From positions 62,001-126,000 of the forward strand of contig NZ_RAZT01000013.1 in NCBI RefSeq assembly GCF_003626635.1: 64,000 bases of DNA, read 5' to 3'. Positions 7,631-15,519 of this stretch are shown here, one piece after another. Positions within the stretch are counted from its first letter, which is position 1, and every line of letters begins with the position of its first letter. The notes beneath the pieces were generated by a model. The model saw nothing but the letters and a program-made list of their open reading frames with translations, made no database searches and had not been told where the DNA came from. A program made the position numbers and the translations under genes. Source of the DNA: Micromonospora musae. GTDB taxonomy: Bacteria; Actinomycetota; Actinomycetes; Mycobacteriales; Micromonosporaceae.

Positions 7631-8269
7631 TCAGTCGGACTCGGCGAGGATGGCGTAGAGCTTGCGCCGGGTCTCGTCGAGCACCTGGGCGGCCCGCTCG
7701 CGCTGGTCGTCGGTGCCGGTCATCATCACCTGCCGCAGCGCCTGCATCGCCTGCCCGCCGGCGTCACGAATGTCGTGCCAGCTGTTGACGGTGTCCTGGG
7801 CCAGCTCCGACCACGGCGGGTTCTCGGCTGCCTCGGTCGCCTCGGCGCGGCCGGCCTCGGTGACGGTGAACCGCTTCCGCCCGCCGCCGGAGTCCTCGGC
7901 CGCGGCGATGACGCCCTCGTCCTCCAGCAGTTGGAGCGTCGGGTAGATCGAGCCCGGGCTGGGCCGCCAGGCGCCCCCGGTGCGGGAGTCGATCTCCTGG
8001 ATCATCTCGTAGCCGTGCATCGGGCGCTCGGTGAGCAGCGCCAGCACGGCCGCCCGCACGTTCGGCCGACGTCGCCTGCCACGGCCCCGTCCGCCCCAGC
8101 CGTGGCCGCCGCCGTGCCCGTGCGGCATGGGTGGCACGGGTGGGAAGCCGAAGCCGCCGCCCCGCATCCGGACCTCCCGCATCGCGCCGTGCACGGCCCC
8201 GTGCATCGCGCCGTGCATCGCCTCGTGCATCGCTTCGTGCATCACGTGGTGCCCGCGGTGGAATCTCAT
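7631..8269 (-). CDS. PadR family regulator with histidine-rich N-terminal repeat
   Basis: A 212-residue PadR-type winged-helix repressor. The DNA-binding domain (RAAVLALLTERPMHGYEMIQ, then SPGSIYPTLQLLEDEG) begins near residue 72, later than usual. It is preceded by a low-complexity region with repeats of (M/V)H(E/G)A and PHGHGGGHGW, giving eleven histidines in the first ~60 residues. This may bind metal or be a sequence expansion. ATG 8269 has GGGAG upstream. A 22-bp palindrome (8289-8310) lies between it and the divergent MFS gene, the likely target. Confidence 0.88.
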   Translation of the reverse strand: MRFHRGHHVMHEAMHEAMHGAMHGAVHGAMREVRMRGGGFGFPPVPPMPHGHGGGHGWGGRGRGRRRRPNVRAAVLALLTERPMHGYEMIQEIDSRTGGAWRPSPGSIYPTLQLLEDEGVIAAAEDSGGGRKRFTVTEAGRAEATEAAENPPWSELAQDTVNSWHDIRDAGGQAMQALRQVMMTGTDDQRERAAQVLDETRRKLYAILAESD

Positions 8270-8288
8270 GTTCCGCTCCCTGTCTAAG

Positions 8289-8310
8289 TATCGCTGATGC
8301 ATCAACGATA
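8289..8310. promoter_or_regulatory. Palindromic operator between PadR and MFS genes
   Basis: TATCGCTGATG and CATCAACGATA form an 11-bp inverted repeat with one mismatch. A second short palindrome, CGATATATCG, overlaps its right edge (8306-8315). The position between the divergent starts suggests the PadR binding site. Confidence 0.7.
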
Positions 8311-8364
8311 TATCGGCAATGTGTCGGCGACAAGGTGAGCCTGCAAACCGTACGTACGTCTTGC

Positions 8365-8370
8365 TAGGCT
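8365..8370 (+). promoter_or_regulatory. Extended -10 box for leaderless MFS mRNA
   Basis: TGCTAGGCT carries an extended -10 (TGn-TAGGCT) whose last base is 8 nt before the GTG at 8378. No Shine-Dalgarno is seen. Confidence 0.45.
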
Positions 8371-8377
8371 GCCGACC

Positions 8378-9589
8378 GTGCGACTGCTTCCCGACCCCGG
8401 ACCGGCCCGGACCCTCGCCCTCTCGACCCTGATCAACACCGTCGGCCGGGGCACCTGGCTGACCGCCAGCGCCCTGTTCCTGACCCGCTCGGTCGGACTG
8501 ACCGTGGCCCAGGTCGGCCTCGGGCTCACCCTCACGGCGCTGGTCAGCCTGATCGCCAGCACCCCGATGGGCTACCTCGCCGACCGGCGCGGCCCGCGCG
8601 GCGTCCAGCTCGCCGCGCTGCTCGCCTCCGCCGCGTGCACCGCCGCCCTGGTCACCGTGCGGTCCTTCCCGACCTTCCTGCTGGTCGGCATGCTCATGGC
8701 GATCGCCGACGCGGCGAACCGGGGTGCCCGAGGCGCGCTGATCGCCGGTGCCGTCCCCGCCGAACAGCGCGTACGCACCCGCGCCTACCTGCGCGCCGTC
8801 ACCAATGTGGGGATCTCGGTCGGCGCGGTGGTCGCCGGTGTCGGACTCGCCGCCGACACCCGGGCCGCGTACGTGGCGCTGATCCTGCTGGACTGCGCGA
8901 CCTACCTGCTGGCGGCGGCGATCCTGCTCCGCCTGCCGGTCGTACCGCCGGTCCCCGCGCCCACGCACGGGCCACGGCTGGTGGCCCTGCGGGACCGCCC
9001 GTTCCTCGCCTTCACCGTGCTCGACGGGCTGATGTCGATGCACTTCGGGCTGCTGAACATCGCCCTGCCGCTCTGGATCGCCGAGCACACCGAAGCGCCG
9101 CACTGGCTGATCTCCGCCTGCATGCTGGTCAACACGGTGATGGTGGTGCTCTTCCAGGTCCGTGCCTCCCGCGGCACCGAGGAGCTGGCCGGAGCCGGCC
9201 GCGCCGCCCGCCGCGCGGGGGTGGTGATCGCCGCCGCCTGCCTGCTCTTCGCCGCCAGCGGCACCGTCCCCGGACCGGCCGCCGTGGCGCTGCTGCTCGC
9301 CGGGTCGCTGGTGCACGTGGTGGGCGAACTGTGGCACTCGGCGGCCGGCTGGGGCATCTCGTTCGGTCTCGCCCCGGCGGACGCGCAGGGTCAGTACCAG
9401 GGCGCGTACGGAATGGGCATGCAGCTCGGGTCGATGGTGGCACCCGCCGTGGTGACCACGCTCGCGGTCGGCTGGGGCGTACCGGGCTGGTTGGTCCTCG
9501 GTGTGTTCTTCCTGTCCGTCGGTGCCCTGGTGCCCCCGGTGGTGCGGTGGGCCGAGGGCACCCGGGTGGCGCAGCCGGTGGCCGCGTGA
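8378..9589 (+). CDS. MFS transporter, drug-exporter type
   Basis: A 403-residue integral membrane protein with about 12 predicted helices. The loop between helices 2 and 3 contains GYLADRRGPRG, the MFS motif A with D and R residues, so proton-driven transport is likely. The C-terminal half has the usual gate-like segment (GAYGMGMQLGSMVAPAVVTTL). Start GTG 8378 fits the leaderless promoter just upstream. It is divergent from the His-rich PadR gene, so it is probably de-repressed when that regulator binds its inducer. Substrate is unknown; MFS/PadR pairs often handle toxic small molecules. Confidence 0.85.
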   Translation: MRLLPDPGPARTLALSTLINTVGRGTWLTASALFLTRSVGLTVAQVGLGLTLTALVSLIASTPMGYLADRRGPRGVQLAALLASAACTAALVTVRSFPTFLLVGMLMAIADAANRGARGALIAGAVPAEQRVRTRAYLRAVTNVGISVGAVVAGVGLAADTRAAYVALILLDCATYLLAAAILLRLPVVPPVPAPTHGPRLVALRDRPFLAFTVLDGLMSMHFGLLNIALPLWIAEHTEAPHWLISACMLVNTVMVVLFQVRASRGTEELAGAGRAARRAGVVIAAACLLFAASGTVPGPAAVALLLAGSLVHVVGELWHSAAGWGISFGLAPADAQGQYQGAYGMGMQLGSMVAPAVVTTLAVGWGVPGWLVLGVFFLSVGALVPPVVRWAEGTRVAQPVAA

Positions 9590-9644
9590 CACGGAGTCGG
9601 TACTCAGCCCGCGGGCCAGGGGGCGGATCTGGCACGCTGGAGGC

Positions 9645-10484
9645 GTGCTGACGGTGCCGGTACGGCAACTGGGGGAATCGGAACGACGCGCGGTCGAGCG
9701 CCTACTCGACCTCGACCCGTACGCGGGCGCGCAGGTCGCCGAGCGGATCGCCGCGCGCGGGCTCTCCTGGTGGCGGGCCGAGGGTCGCATCCTCGGCTAC
9801 GGCGCCCGACGCAACCTCGAATCGATCTGCTGGCTGGGCGGCAACCTGACCCCGGTGCTCGCCACCGACCCGGCCGTCGACGCGTTCGCCGACCTGCTCG
9901 CCGGCGAGGAGCGGCTCTGCTCGTCGATCGTCGGTCGGGCCGACGCTGTCCTCGGGCTCTGGGACCGCCTCTGCGACGTGTGGGGGCCGGCCCGGGACGT
10001 ACGCCCCAACCAACCGCTGCTGGCCACCGAGGCGCTGCCGGTGGTCCCCGCCGACCCGGAGGTCCGCCGCGTCCGCACCGGGGAGGTCGACCGGCTCTTC
10101 CCGGCGGCCGTGGCGATGTACACCGAGGAGGTCGGGGTCTCACCCCTGGCCGAGGATGGCGGGCGCAGCTACCGCCGGCGGGTCAGCGAGCTGGTCCGCG
10201 GCGGCCGGGCGTACGCCCGCTTCGTCGACGGACGGGTGATCTTCAAGGCCGAGTTGGCGGTGGTGACCCGGCGGACCGCGCAGATCCAGGGCGTCTGGGT
10301 GGCCCCCGAGTGGCGGGGGCGAGGCATCGCCACGGCGGCCATGGCGGCCGTGGTCCGCGACGCCCTGCTGCGCGTCGCGCCGACGGTCAGCCTCTACGTC
10401 AACGACTTCAACCTGCCCGCTCGCCGGGTCTACGAACGGTGTGGCTTCCGCCCGGTCGGCACGCTCGCCACCGTGCTCTTCTGA
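9645..10484 (+). CDS. DUF4081-GNAT family N-acetyltransferase
   Basis: A 279-residue protein with an N-terminal DUF4081-like part (residues ~1-120) and a C-terminal GNAT fold. The acetyl-CoA binding loop is visible as VAPEWRGRGIATAAM (residues ~221-235), and NLPARRVYERCGFRPVG is the terminal GNAT strand. Start GTG 9645 has GGAGG close upstream. In M. tuberculosis the homologous position directly after ispG (Rv2867c) holds a similar protein, which supports the assignment; here PadR and MFS genes have been inserted between. The acetylated substrate is unknown. Confidence 0.85.
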   Translation: MLTVPVRQLGESERRAVERLLDLDPYAGAQVAERIAARGLSWWRAEGRILGYGARRNLESICWLGGNLTPVLATDPAVDAFADLLAGEERLCSSIVGRADAVLGLWDRLCDVWGPARDVRPNQPLLATEALPVVPADPEVRRVRTGEVDRLFPAAVAMYTEEVGVSPLAEDGGRSYRRRVSELVRGGRAYARFVDGRVIFKAELAVVTRRTAQIQGVWVAPEWRGRGIATAAMAAVVRDALLRVAPTVSLYVNDFNLPARRVYERCGFRPVGTLATVLF

Positions 10485-10587
10485 CCGCCGGCGCTCGCCC
10501 CGTCGGCGGCTCCTCGTCCGGTGCGCCGAACGCTGATCCACGTCGATCGCGTGGCCCGTGCGCGGGTCCGGAGCTGCGAAAAATGTG

Positions 10588-10616
10588 TTGAACGCCCGGC
10601 TCGGCTGAGTGAGTCT
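10588..10616 (+). promoter_or_regulatory. Candidate promoter of the ABC exporter gene
   Basis: TTGAAC (10588-10593) and GAGTCT (10611-10616) are separated by 17 bp. The gene starts at 10658 with GGAGG before it. Confidence 0.4.
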
Positions 10617-10657
10617 GGCAGCACCGCCCCCACCCCAGCAGAGTCCGGAGGACTGTC

Positions 10658-13600
10658 ATGCGCCTGCTCCGAGACCTCTGGGCCACCGCACCGCGCCGAA
10701 TGTGGGCGGTTCTCCTGCTCGTCGTGGTCGGCGCCGGTGGTCAGGCGGCCGCCTCCGCGCTCGCCGGTCCGGTGCTTGTGCACCACTCCTCCGGCTGGTT
10801 CACCGGTCTGGCCGTCGCGCTGGTCGCCGCGGTCGTGACCGATGTCGTGGTCGGTCTGCTGATGGCCGGGGTGACCGCCGACTGGTCCGCCGACGTCCGG
10901 CGGCGTCTGTGTCGGGTGGCGCTCGGGCAGGATCTGCCCACCCTGGAGACCACCCCGGTCGGCGAACTGCTCGACCGCATCGACAACGACGTCTACCAGG
11001 TCGCCGCCGAGCTGCGGAACACCGGCGTACGGCTGGTCCAGGGCGTCGCGGTGTGCCTGCTCGCGACCGTGAGCGCGCTCTTCGTGTGGTGGCCGGCCGG
11101 CGTGGGGATGGTCGTGCTGACCACCCTGCTCACGCTCGTCCTGCGTCGACCCACCGGGCGCATCGCCCCGGCCCGGATGGCCGAGGAGGAGGCCTGGTCC
11201 GACCTCGCCGCCGTGATGGAGGAGGCGGTGCACGGGCAGGACGACGTCCGGACCAGCCTGGCCCGGCCCTACGTGCTGCGCCTCTACGCCCGGCGGGCCG
11301 CCGAGGTGATCGCCCGGGCGGGCCGGGTGTTCCGGATGTCGGCCCGGGTGACCGCCATCGCCGCCGGCGGGATCCGGGCCGGCATCGCCGCCGTGGTGCT
11401 CGCCGGAGCGTGGGCGTTGGCCAGCGGCCGCGTCGACGGCGCCCGGTTGACCGCCATCTGGCTGCTCGCGATCGCCTTCGGCGCGACGGTCGAGCACATG
11501 GCCCGCTGGGTGCCGCACCTGCAGTACGCGCTCGGCGCCTGGGCCCGGGTGCAGCTGCTCTCCGCCGCGGTCCAGGAGCCGACCGGTGGGGTGACGCCGA
11601 CCGACGGCGACCTGAGCCTCCGGGGCCTCACCTTCCGCTACGGCTCGGACGACGAGCGGGGTGCGGCGCTGCGGGACGTCCGGCTGGCCTTCGTCCGGGG
11701 GCGGTCGTACGCCCTGGTCGGGCGCACCGGCTCGGGCAAGTCGACGCTGGCCAAGGTGCTCACCCGCGCCGTGGACGTGCCCCGGGGAACCGTCTTCCTC
11801 GGCGACACCGACCTCGTCGACCTCGACGTCGAGCTGCTGCGCCGGTGGATCGCCGTGGTGCCGCAGCGCACCGAGATCCTCGCCGGCACGCTGGCCGAGA
11901 ACGTCGCGCTCTTCGACCCGGAGCTGCTCGACGACGCGCAGCGGGCGCTGGCGGAGCTCGGGCTGGCCGGGTGGATCGCCGAGCTGCCCGACGGGGTGCA
12001 CACCCGGCTCGGCGAGGGCGGCCACGTGCTCTCCGCCGGGCAGGAACAGCTGGTCGCGTTCGCCCGGATCCTGGTCCGGGACCCCCAGGTGGTGATCCTC
12101 GACGAGGCGACCGCGCGGCTCGACCCGGTCACCGAGACCCGCGTACGGCAGGCCACCGAACGGCTGCTCGCCGGTCGCATCGGCATCGTCATCGCGCACC
12201 GGCTCTCGTCGGTGCGCCGCTGCGACGAGGTGGTGGTGCTCGCCGACGGCGCGGTGCTGGAGGCCGGGCCGCTGCGGGAGTCGGCGCGCTTCGCCGAGCT
12301 GCTGGCGACCGCGGGCGCGAGCGCCTACGCCGGAACGGGCGGGCGGGGCGGGGTGGACCTGCTGCCGGCGCGGGACCCGGGATGGGATCTCGCCGAGCCG
12401 ACCGGACCTGCCGAGCCGAGCGCATCCGTCGAGCCGAGTGGATCTGTCGAGCCGAGCGGACCTGTCGAGCCGAGCGGACTTGTCGAGCCGGCGACGGCGC
12501 AGCGGCCGGTCGCCGTACCGAGGACCGACCCGCCGCCGGCCGCCGCGCCGCCACCCGCGCGAACCATGCGGCAGATCCTGCGGCTGGGCGTCAACGACCC
12601 GCGGTTCGGGCTGGTCTCCATCGCCATGTTCACGGTGCTGACCCTGCTCGGCCTGGACGGGTCGGTGCTGCCGTGGCTCTGGGCGGACGTGGTCGACGGC
12701 GGCGACCCCTGGCTGCCGGCGCTCGGCATCGCCGCCGCGCTGCTGGTCGTGCTGCCGTTGCCCTACCTGACCAATCTGTGGTTCCCGCAGTGGTGGATCC
12801 GCCAGCTGCTGCGGATCAGCCTGCGCCTGGTGCACGGGCAGACCGGGCCGCGCCGGGTCAGCGCCCACACCCCGGCCGAGGTGGTCGCCCAGGGTGGTGA
12901 CACCGAGCGCGTGGTGCAGCTCGCCGACAACCTGATGGACCAGCTGATCTCGCTGGTGATCGTGGTCGCGATGACAGTGGTGACCGGCAGCTTCGTACCG
13001 GCGCTCTTCTTCCTGGGGACGATGGTGGTCTCCGGGCTGGCGGCGACGCTCTTCGGGCCCCGGCTGGAGCGCACCGCCGGCGGCACCGTCAAGGCGCGCG
13101 CCGCGTTCGCCACCGCCCTGGTCTCCGCGCTCTCCGCCGCCCGTACGGTGAAGCTCGCGGGCGCCAGCGCGCCGGTGCTGAACCATCTGGCGAAGCTGGA
13201 CACGGTACGCAGCGACCGGCAGCGCCGGGAGATCTCCATGCAGGTGTGGGCGCGCTCCACCCCGTCGGTGGTCAGCGGGCTGCTGCCGATCGGCGCGTGG
13301 GGGCTCTACCTGGCCGGCGGGCTCTCCGCCGGCGCGACGCTGGTGGCCGTCTCCACGCTCGGCGCGGCCCGCTGGTTCGCCTGGACCACGGCCTCGCTGG
13401 TCTCCCACTACCCGTCCGCGCGGGTCTGGACCCGACGGACGGTGGCGATGAGCGGGATCGCCGACTACACGGCGGCGGTGCCCGGAGTGGACCTCACCAA
13501 CGGGACGGCGCCCGCGCCGGAGGTGCCGCCGCGGCGTCCGCTGCGCCGGTTGGAGCTGACCGGGTTCGGGGCCCTGCACACCGACGGGACGCTCGCCGTC

Positions 13601-14224
13601 CGGGACGTGGACCTCACCGTCGAGCGGGGACAGTTGGTGCTGGTCGTCGGCCCCGTCGGCGCGGGTAAGTCGTCGCTGCTGCGGGCCCTGGCCGGCATCG
13701 TGCACCACACCGGCCGGCTGAGCTGGAACGGGGAGCCGGTCACCGAGCCGGAGCTGTTCCTGCGACCGAACCAGGTCGGGTACGTGGGACAGCTGCCCCG
13801 GGTGCTCTCCGGCACCGTCGCGGAGAACATCGCACTCGGTCACGAGGTCGACGCGTCGGCGGCGGTCGCCACCGCCCAGCTGGAACACGACCTGGCCGCG
13901 GCCGGCGGTGGGCTGGGGCTGCTGATCGGGCACAAGGGCACCCGGCTCTCCGGGGGGCAGTTGCAGCGGCTGGCGCTGGCCCGGGCCCTCGCGCCGCGTA
14001 CCGAGCTGCTGGTCGCCGACGACGTCTCCTCCGCGCTGGACGTCACGACCGAGCTGGCGCTCTGGGCGGCGCTGCGGGAGCACGGGGTCACCGTGGTCGG
14101 CTCGACCTCGAAGCGGGCGGCGCTGGTCCGCGCCGACCACGTGGTGGTGCTGATCGACGGCACGGTCGCGGCCCAGGGCCCCTGGCGCGACCTGGCGCCC
14201 GACTGGTCCCACCTGGCCGGCTGA
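10658..14224 (+). CDS. Fused ABC exporter (TMD-NBD-TMD-NBD in one chain)
   Basis: A 1188-residue full-length ABC exporter combining two half-transporters. Half 1 has a membrane domain (residues ~15-300), Walker A GRTGSGKST near residue 355, signature LSAGQ near 457 and Walker B with catalytic Glu (VILDEAT). Half 2 follows a VEPSG-repeat linker (~578-615) and has membrane helices ~650-930, Walker A GPVGAGKSS near 998 and signature LSGGQ near 1098. Its Walker B is VADDVSS, with Asp in place of the catalytic Glu, and the H-loop His is absent (GSTSKR). One ATP site is therefore canonical and the other degenerate, as in asymmetric heterodimeric exporters. ATG 10658 is preceded by GGAGG. The substrate is unknown. 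Confidence 0.92.
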   Translation: MRLLRDLWATAPRRMWAVLLLVVVGAGGQAAASALAGPVLVHHSSGWFTGLAVALVAAVVTDVVVGLLMAGVTADWSADVRRRLCRVALGQDLPTLETTPVGELLDRIDNDVYQVAAELRNTGVRLVQGVAVCLLATVSALFVWWPAGVGMVVLTTLLTLVLRRPTGRIAPARMAEEEAWSDLAAVMEEAVHGQDDVRTSLARPYVLRLYARRAAEVIARAGRVFRMSARVTAIAAGGIRAGIAAVVLAGAWALASGRVDGARLTAIWLLAIAFGATVEHMARWVPHLQYALGAWARVQLLSAAVQEPTGGVTPTDGDLSLRGLTFRYGSDDERGAALRDVRLAFVRGRSYALVGRTGSGKSTLAKVLTRAVDVPRGTVFLGDTDLVDLDVELLRRWIAVVPQRTEILAGTLAENVALFDPELLDDAQRALAELGLAGWIAELPDGVHTRLGEGGHVLSAGQEQLVAFARILVRDPQVVILDEATARLDPVTETRVRQATERLLAGRIGIVIAHRLSSVRRCDEVVVLADGAVLEAGPLRESARFAELLATAGASAYAGTGGRGGVDLLPARDPGWDLAEPTGPAEPSASVEPSGSVEPSGPVEPSGLVEPATAQRPVAVPRTDPPPAAAPPPARTMRQILRLGVNDPRFGLVSIAMFTVLTLLGLDGSVLPWLWADVVDGGDPWLPALGIAAALLVVLPLPYLTNLWFPQWWIRQLLRISLRLVHGQTGPRRVSAHTPAEVVAQGGDTERVVQLADNLMDQLISLVIVVAMTVVTGSFVPALFFLGTMVVSGLAATLFGPRLERTAGGTVKARAAFATALVSALSAARTVKLAGASAPVLNHLAKLDTVRSDRQRREISMQVWARSTPSVVSGLLPIGAWGLYLAGGLSAGATLVAVSTLGAARWFAWTTASLVSHYPSARVWTRRTVAMSGIADYTAAVPGVDLTNGTAPAPEVPPRRPLRRLELTGFGALHTDGTLAVRDVDLTVERGQLVLVVGPVGAGKSSLLRALAGIVHHTGRLSWNGEPVTEPELFLRPNQVGYVGQLPRVLSGTVAENIALGHEVDASAAVATAQLEHDLAAAGGGLGLLIGHKGTRLSGGQLQRLALARALAPRTELLVADDVSSALDVTTELALWAALREHGVTVVGSTSKRAALVRADHVVVLIDGTVAAQGPWRDLAPDWSHLAG
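12391..12489 (+). repeat. 18-bp minisatellite in the exporter linker
   Basis: Six units of period 18 begin at 12391, 12409, 12427, 12445, 12463 and 12481, each starting G(C/T)CGAGCCG. They encode (A/V)EP(S/T) hexapeptides that lengthen the linker between the two halves without shifting the frame. Confidence 0.85.
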
Positions 14225-14244
14225 CCCGCCGACCCCACCGTGTC

Positions 14245-14298
14245 GATCAAGAGGATTGCGTCGGATCCGGCTGCTCCGGTGACGCAAACCTCTTGATC
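14245..14298. terminator. GATC-capped hairpin, copy 2 (convergent gap)
   Basis: GATCAAGAGGATTGCGTC (14245-14262) and GACGCAAACCTCTTGATC (14281-14298) pair at 17 of 18 positions. It lies between the exporter stop and the old yellow enzyme stop, so it may terminate both. It belongs to the same family as the hairpins at 1296, 44525 and 57366. Confidence 0.75.
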
Positions 14299-14312
14299 AC
14301 GGCAATGGGGGG

Positions 14313-15380
14313 TCAGGTGGCGCGGAGGTATTGGTTGGGCCAGGTAGCAGCGGCGCCCAGCTTGGCGGCGGCGCGCAGCGGCCAGTAGGGGTCGCGCAGC
14401 AGTTCCCGGCCGAGCAGCACCAGGTCGGCCTCGCCGTCGGCGACGATCTGCTCGGCGTGCTCCGGCTCCACGATCAGCCCGACCGCACCGGTCGGTACGC
14501 CGGCCTCGCGCCGGATCCGCGCGGCCGCCGGCACCTGGTATCCCGGGGCGAGCGGCACCTGCTGGGCCGGGCTGACGCCGCCCGAGGAGGTGTCGACGAG
14601 GTCCACCCCGGCGCCGGCCAGTTCGGCGGCGAGCACCACGCTGTCGTCCACCGTCCAGCCGCCCTCCACCCAGTCGATGCTGGAGATCCGGGCCAGCACC
14701 GGGACCTCCTCGCCCACCGCGGCGCGTACCGCCCGGGCGACCTCCAGGGTGAGCCGGATCCGGCCCGCCCGGTCACCGCCGTACTCGTCCGTGCGGTGGT
14801 TGGTGAGCGGGGAGAGGAACTCGTGCAGCAGGTAGCCGTGCGCCGCGTGGATCTCCACGGCGGCGAAACCGGCGTCCAGCGCACGGGTGGCGCCGGCCGC
14901 GAACGCCTCGACGACCTCGGAGATCCCCGTCGCGTCCAGCGCGGTCGGCGTCCGGTAGTTCGGCGCGAAGGGGGTGGTGCCCGGTGCCACCGGCGTCCAA
15001 CCGCCGTCGGCGTCCGGGACCCCGCCCCGCTCGGCGGCCCACGGCCGGTAGGTCGAGGCCTTGAAACCGGCGTGCGCGAGCTGCATGGCCGGTACCGCCC
15101 CGTGCGCCGTCAGGAAGGCCGCGACGGGACGCCAGGCGTCCACGTGGGCTCCGGACCAGATGCCGGTGTCCTGCGGGCTGATCCGCCCCTCGGGCAGGAC
15201 CGCGGTCGCCTCGCTGAGCACCAGGCCGACCCCGCCGGCCGCGCGGGCGCCCAGGTGCACCAGGTGCCACTCGCTGGGCAGGCCGTCCGGACCGGCCGTG
15301 TACTGGCACATCGGCGCCATCGCGATGCGGTTCGGCAGGGTGACCGCGCGCAGGGCGAGCGGGGCGAAGAGTTTGCTCAT
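14313..15380 (-). CDS. Old yellow enzyme family NADH:flavin oxidoreductase (YqjM-like)
   Basis: A 355-residue FMN-dependent ene-reductase. The N-terminal LPNRIAMAPMCQY contains the Cys that tunes FMN redox in the YqjM subgroup. IHAAHGYLLHEFLSPLTNHR carries the substrate-binding His pair and the TIM-barrel signature, and the C-terminal VLLGRELLRDPYWP binds FMN phosphate. These enzymes reduce activated C=C bonds of enones and quinones with NAD(P)H. ATG 15380 has GAGG upstream. It lies downstream of a DAACS symporter on the same strand, separated by a hairpin, so it may be transcribed alone. Confidence 0.93.
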   Translation of the reverse strand: MSKLFAPLALRAVTLPNRIAMAPMCQYTAGPDGLPSEWHLVHLGARAAGGVGLVLSEATAVLPEGRISPQDTGIWSGAHVDAWRPVAAFLTAHGAVPAMQLAHAGFKASTYRPWAAERGGVPDADGGWTPVAPGTTPFAPNYRTPTALDATGISEVVEAFAAGATRALDAGFAAVEIHAAHGYLLHEFLSPLTNHRTDEYGGDRAGRIRLTLEVARAVRAAVGEEVPVLARISSIDWVEGGWTVDDSVVLAAELAGAGVDLVDTSSGGVSPAQQVPLAPGYQVPAAARIRREAGVPTGAVGLIVEPEHAEQIVADGEADLVLLGRELLRDPYWPLRAAAKLGAAATWPNQYLRAT

Positions 15381-15402
15381 GCCACACCCTCTCGAAACGC
15401 GC

Positions 15403-15432
15403 GGAGGAGGACCCCTTCAGGGGCCCTCCTCC
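15403..15432 (-). terminator. Hairpin between DAACS symporter and old yellow enzyme genes
   Basis: GGAGGAGGACCCC and GGGGCCCTCCTCC form a long G/C stem with a short loop and two unpaired positions. It follows the symporter stop on the minus strand and precedes the next start by about 20 bp. It has no U-tract, so it may terminate or attenuate. Confidence 0.5.
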
Positions 15433-15519
15433 GATTCAGTTCTTCCCGGCCCCGTTGCCGGCGGGTGCTGCCGCACAACTCCGGCCCCGGCCACACCGCC
15501 GGGCCGGCACGGCGACGGA

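Noticed and set aside
7631..9790. A long minus-strand frame extending the PadR protein upstream to 719 codons
   Set aside because: Only the last 212 residues look like a protein. The upstream part is antisense to the MFS and GNAT genes, and the ATG at 8269 has a good Shine-Dalgarno.
10430..14287. A 1285-codon open frame antisense to the ABC exporter
   Set aside because: High GC suppresses stop codons in shadow frames. The translation is rich in R, G, H, D with no domain, while the opposite strand has clear ABC motifs.
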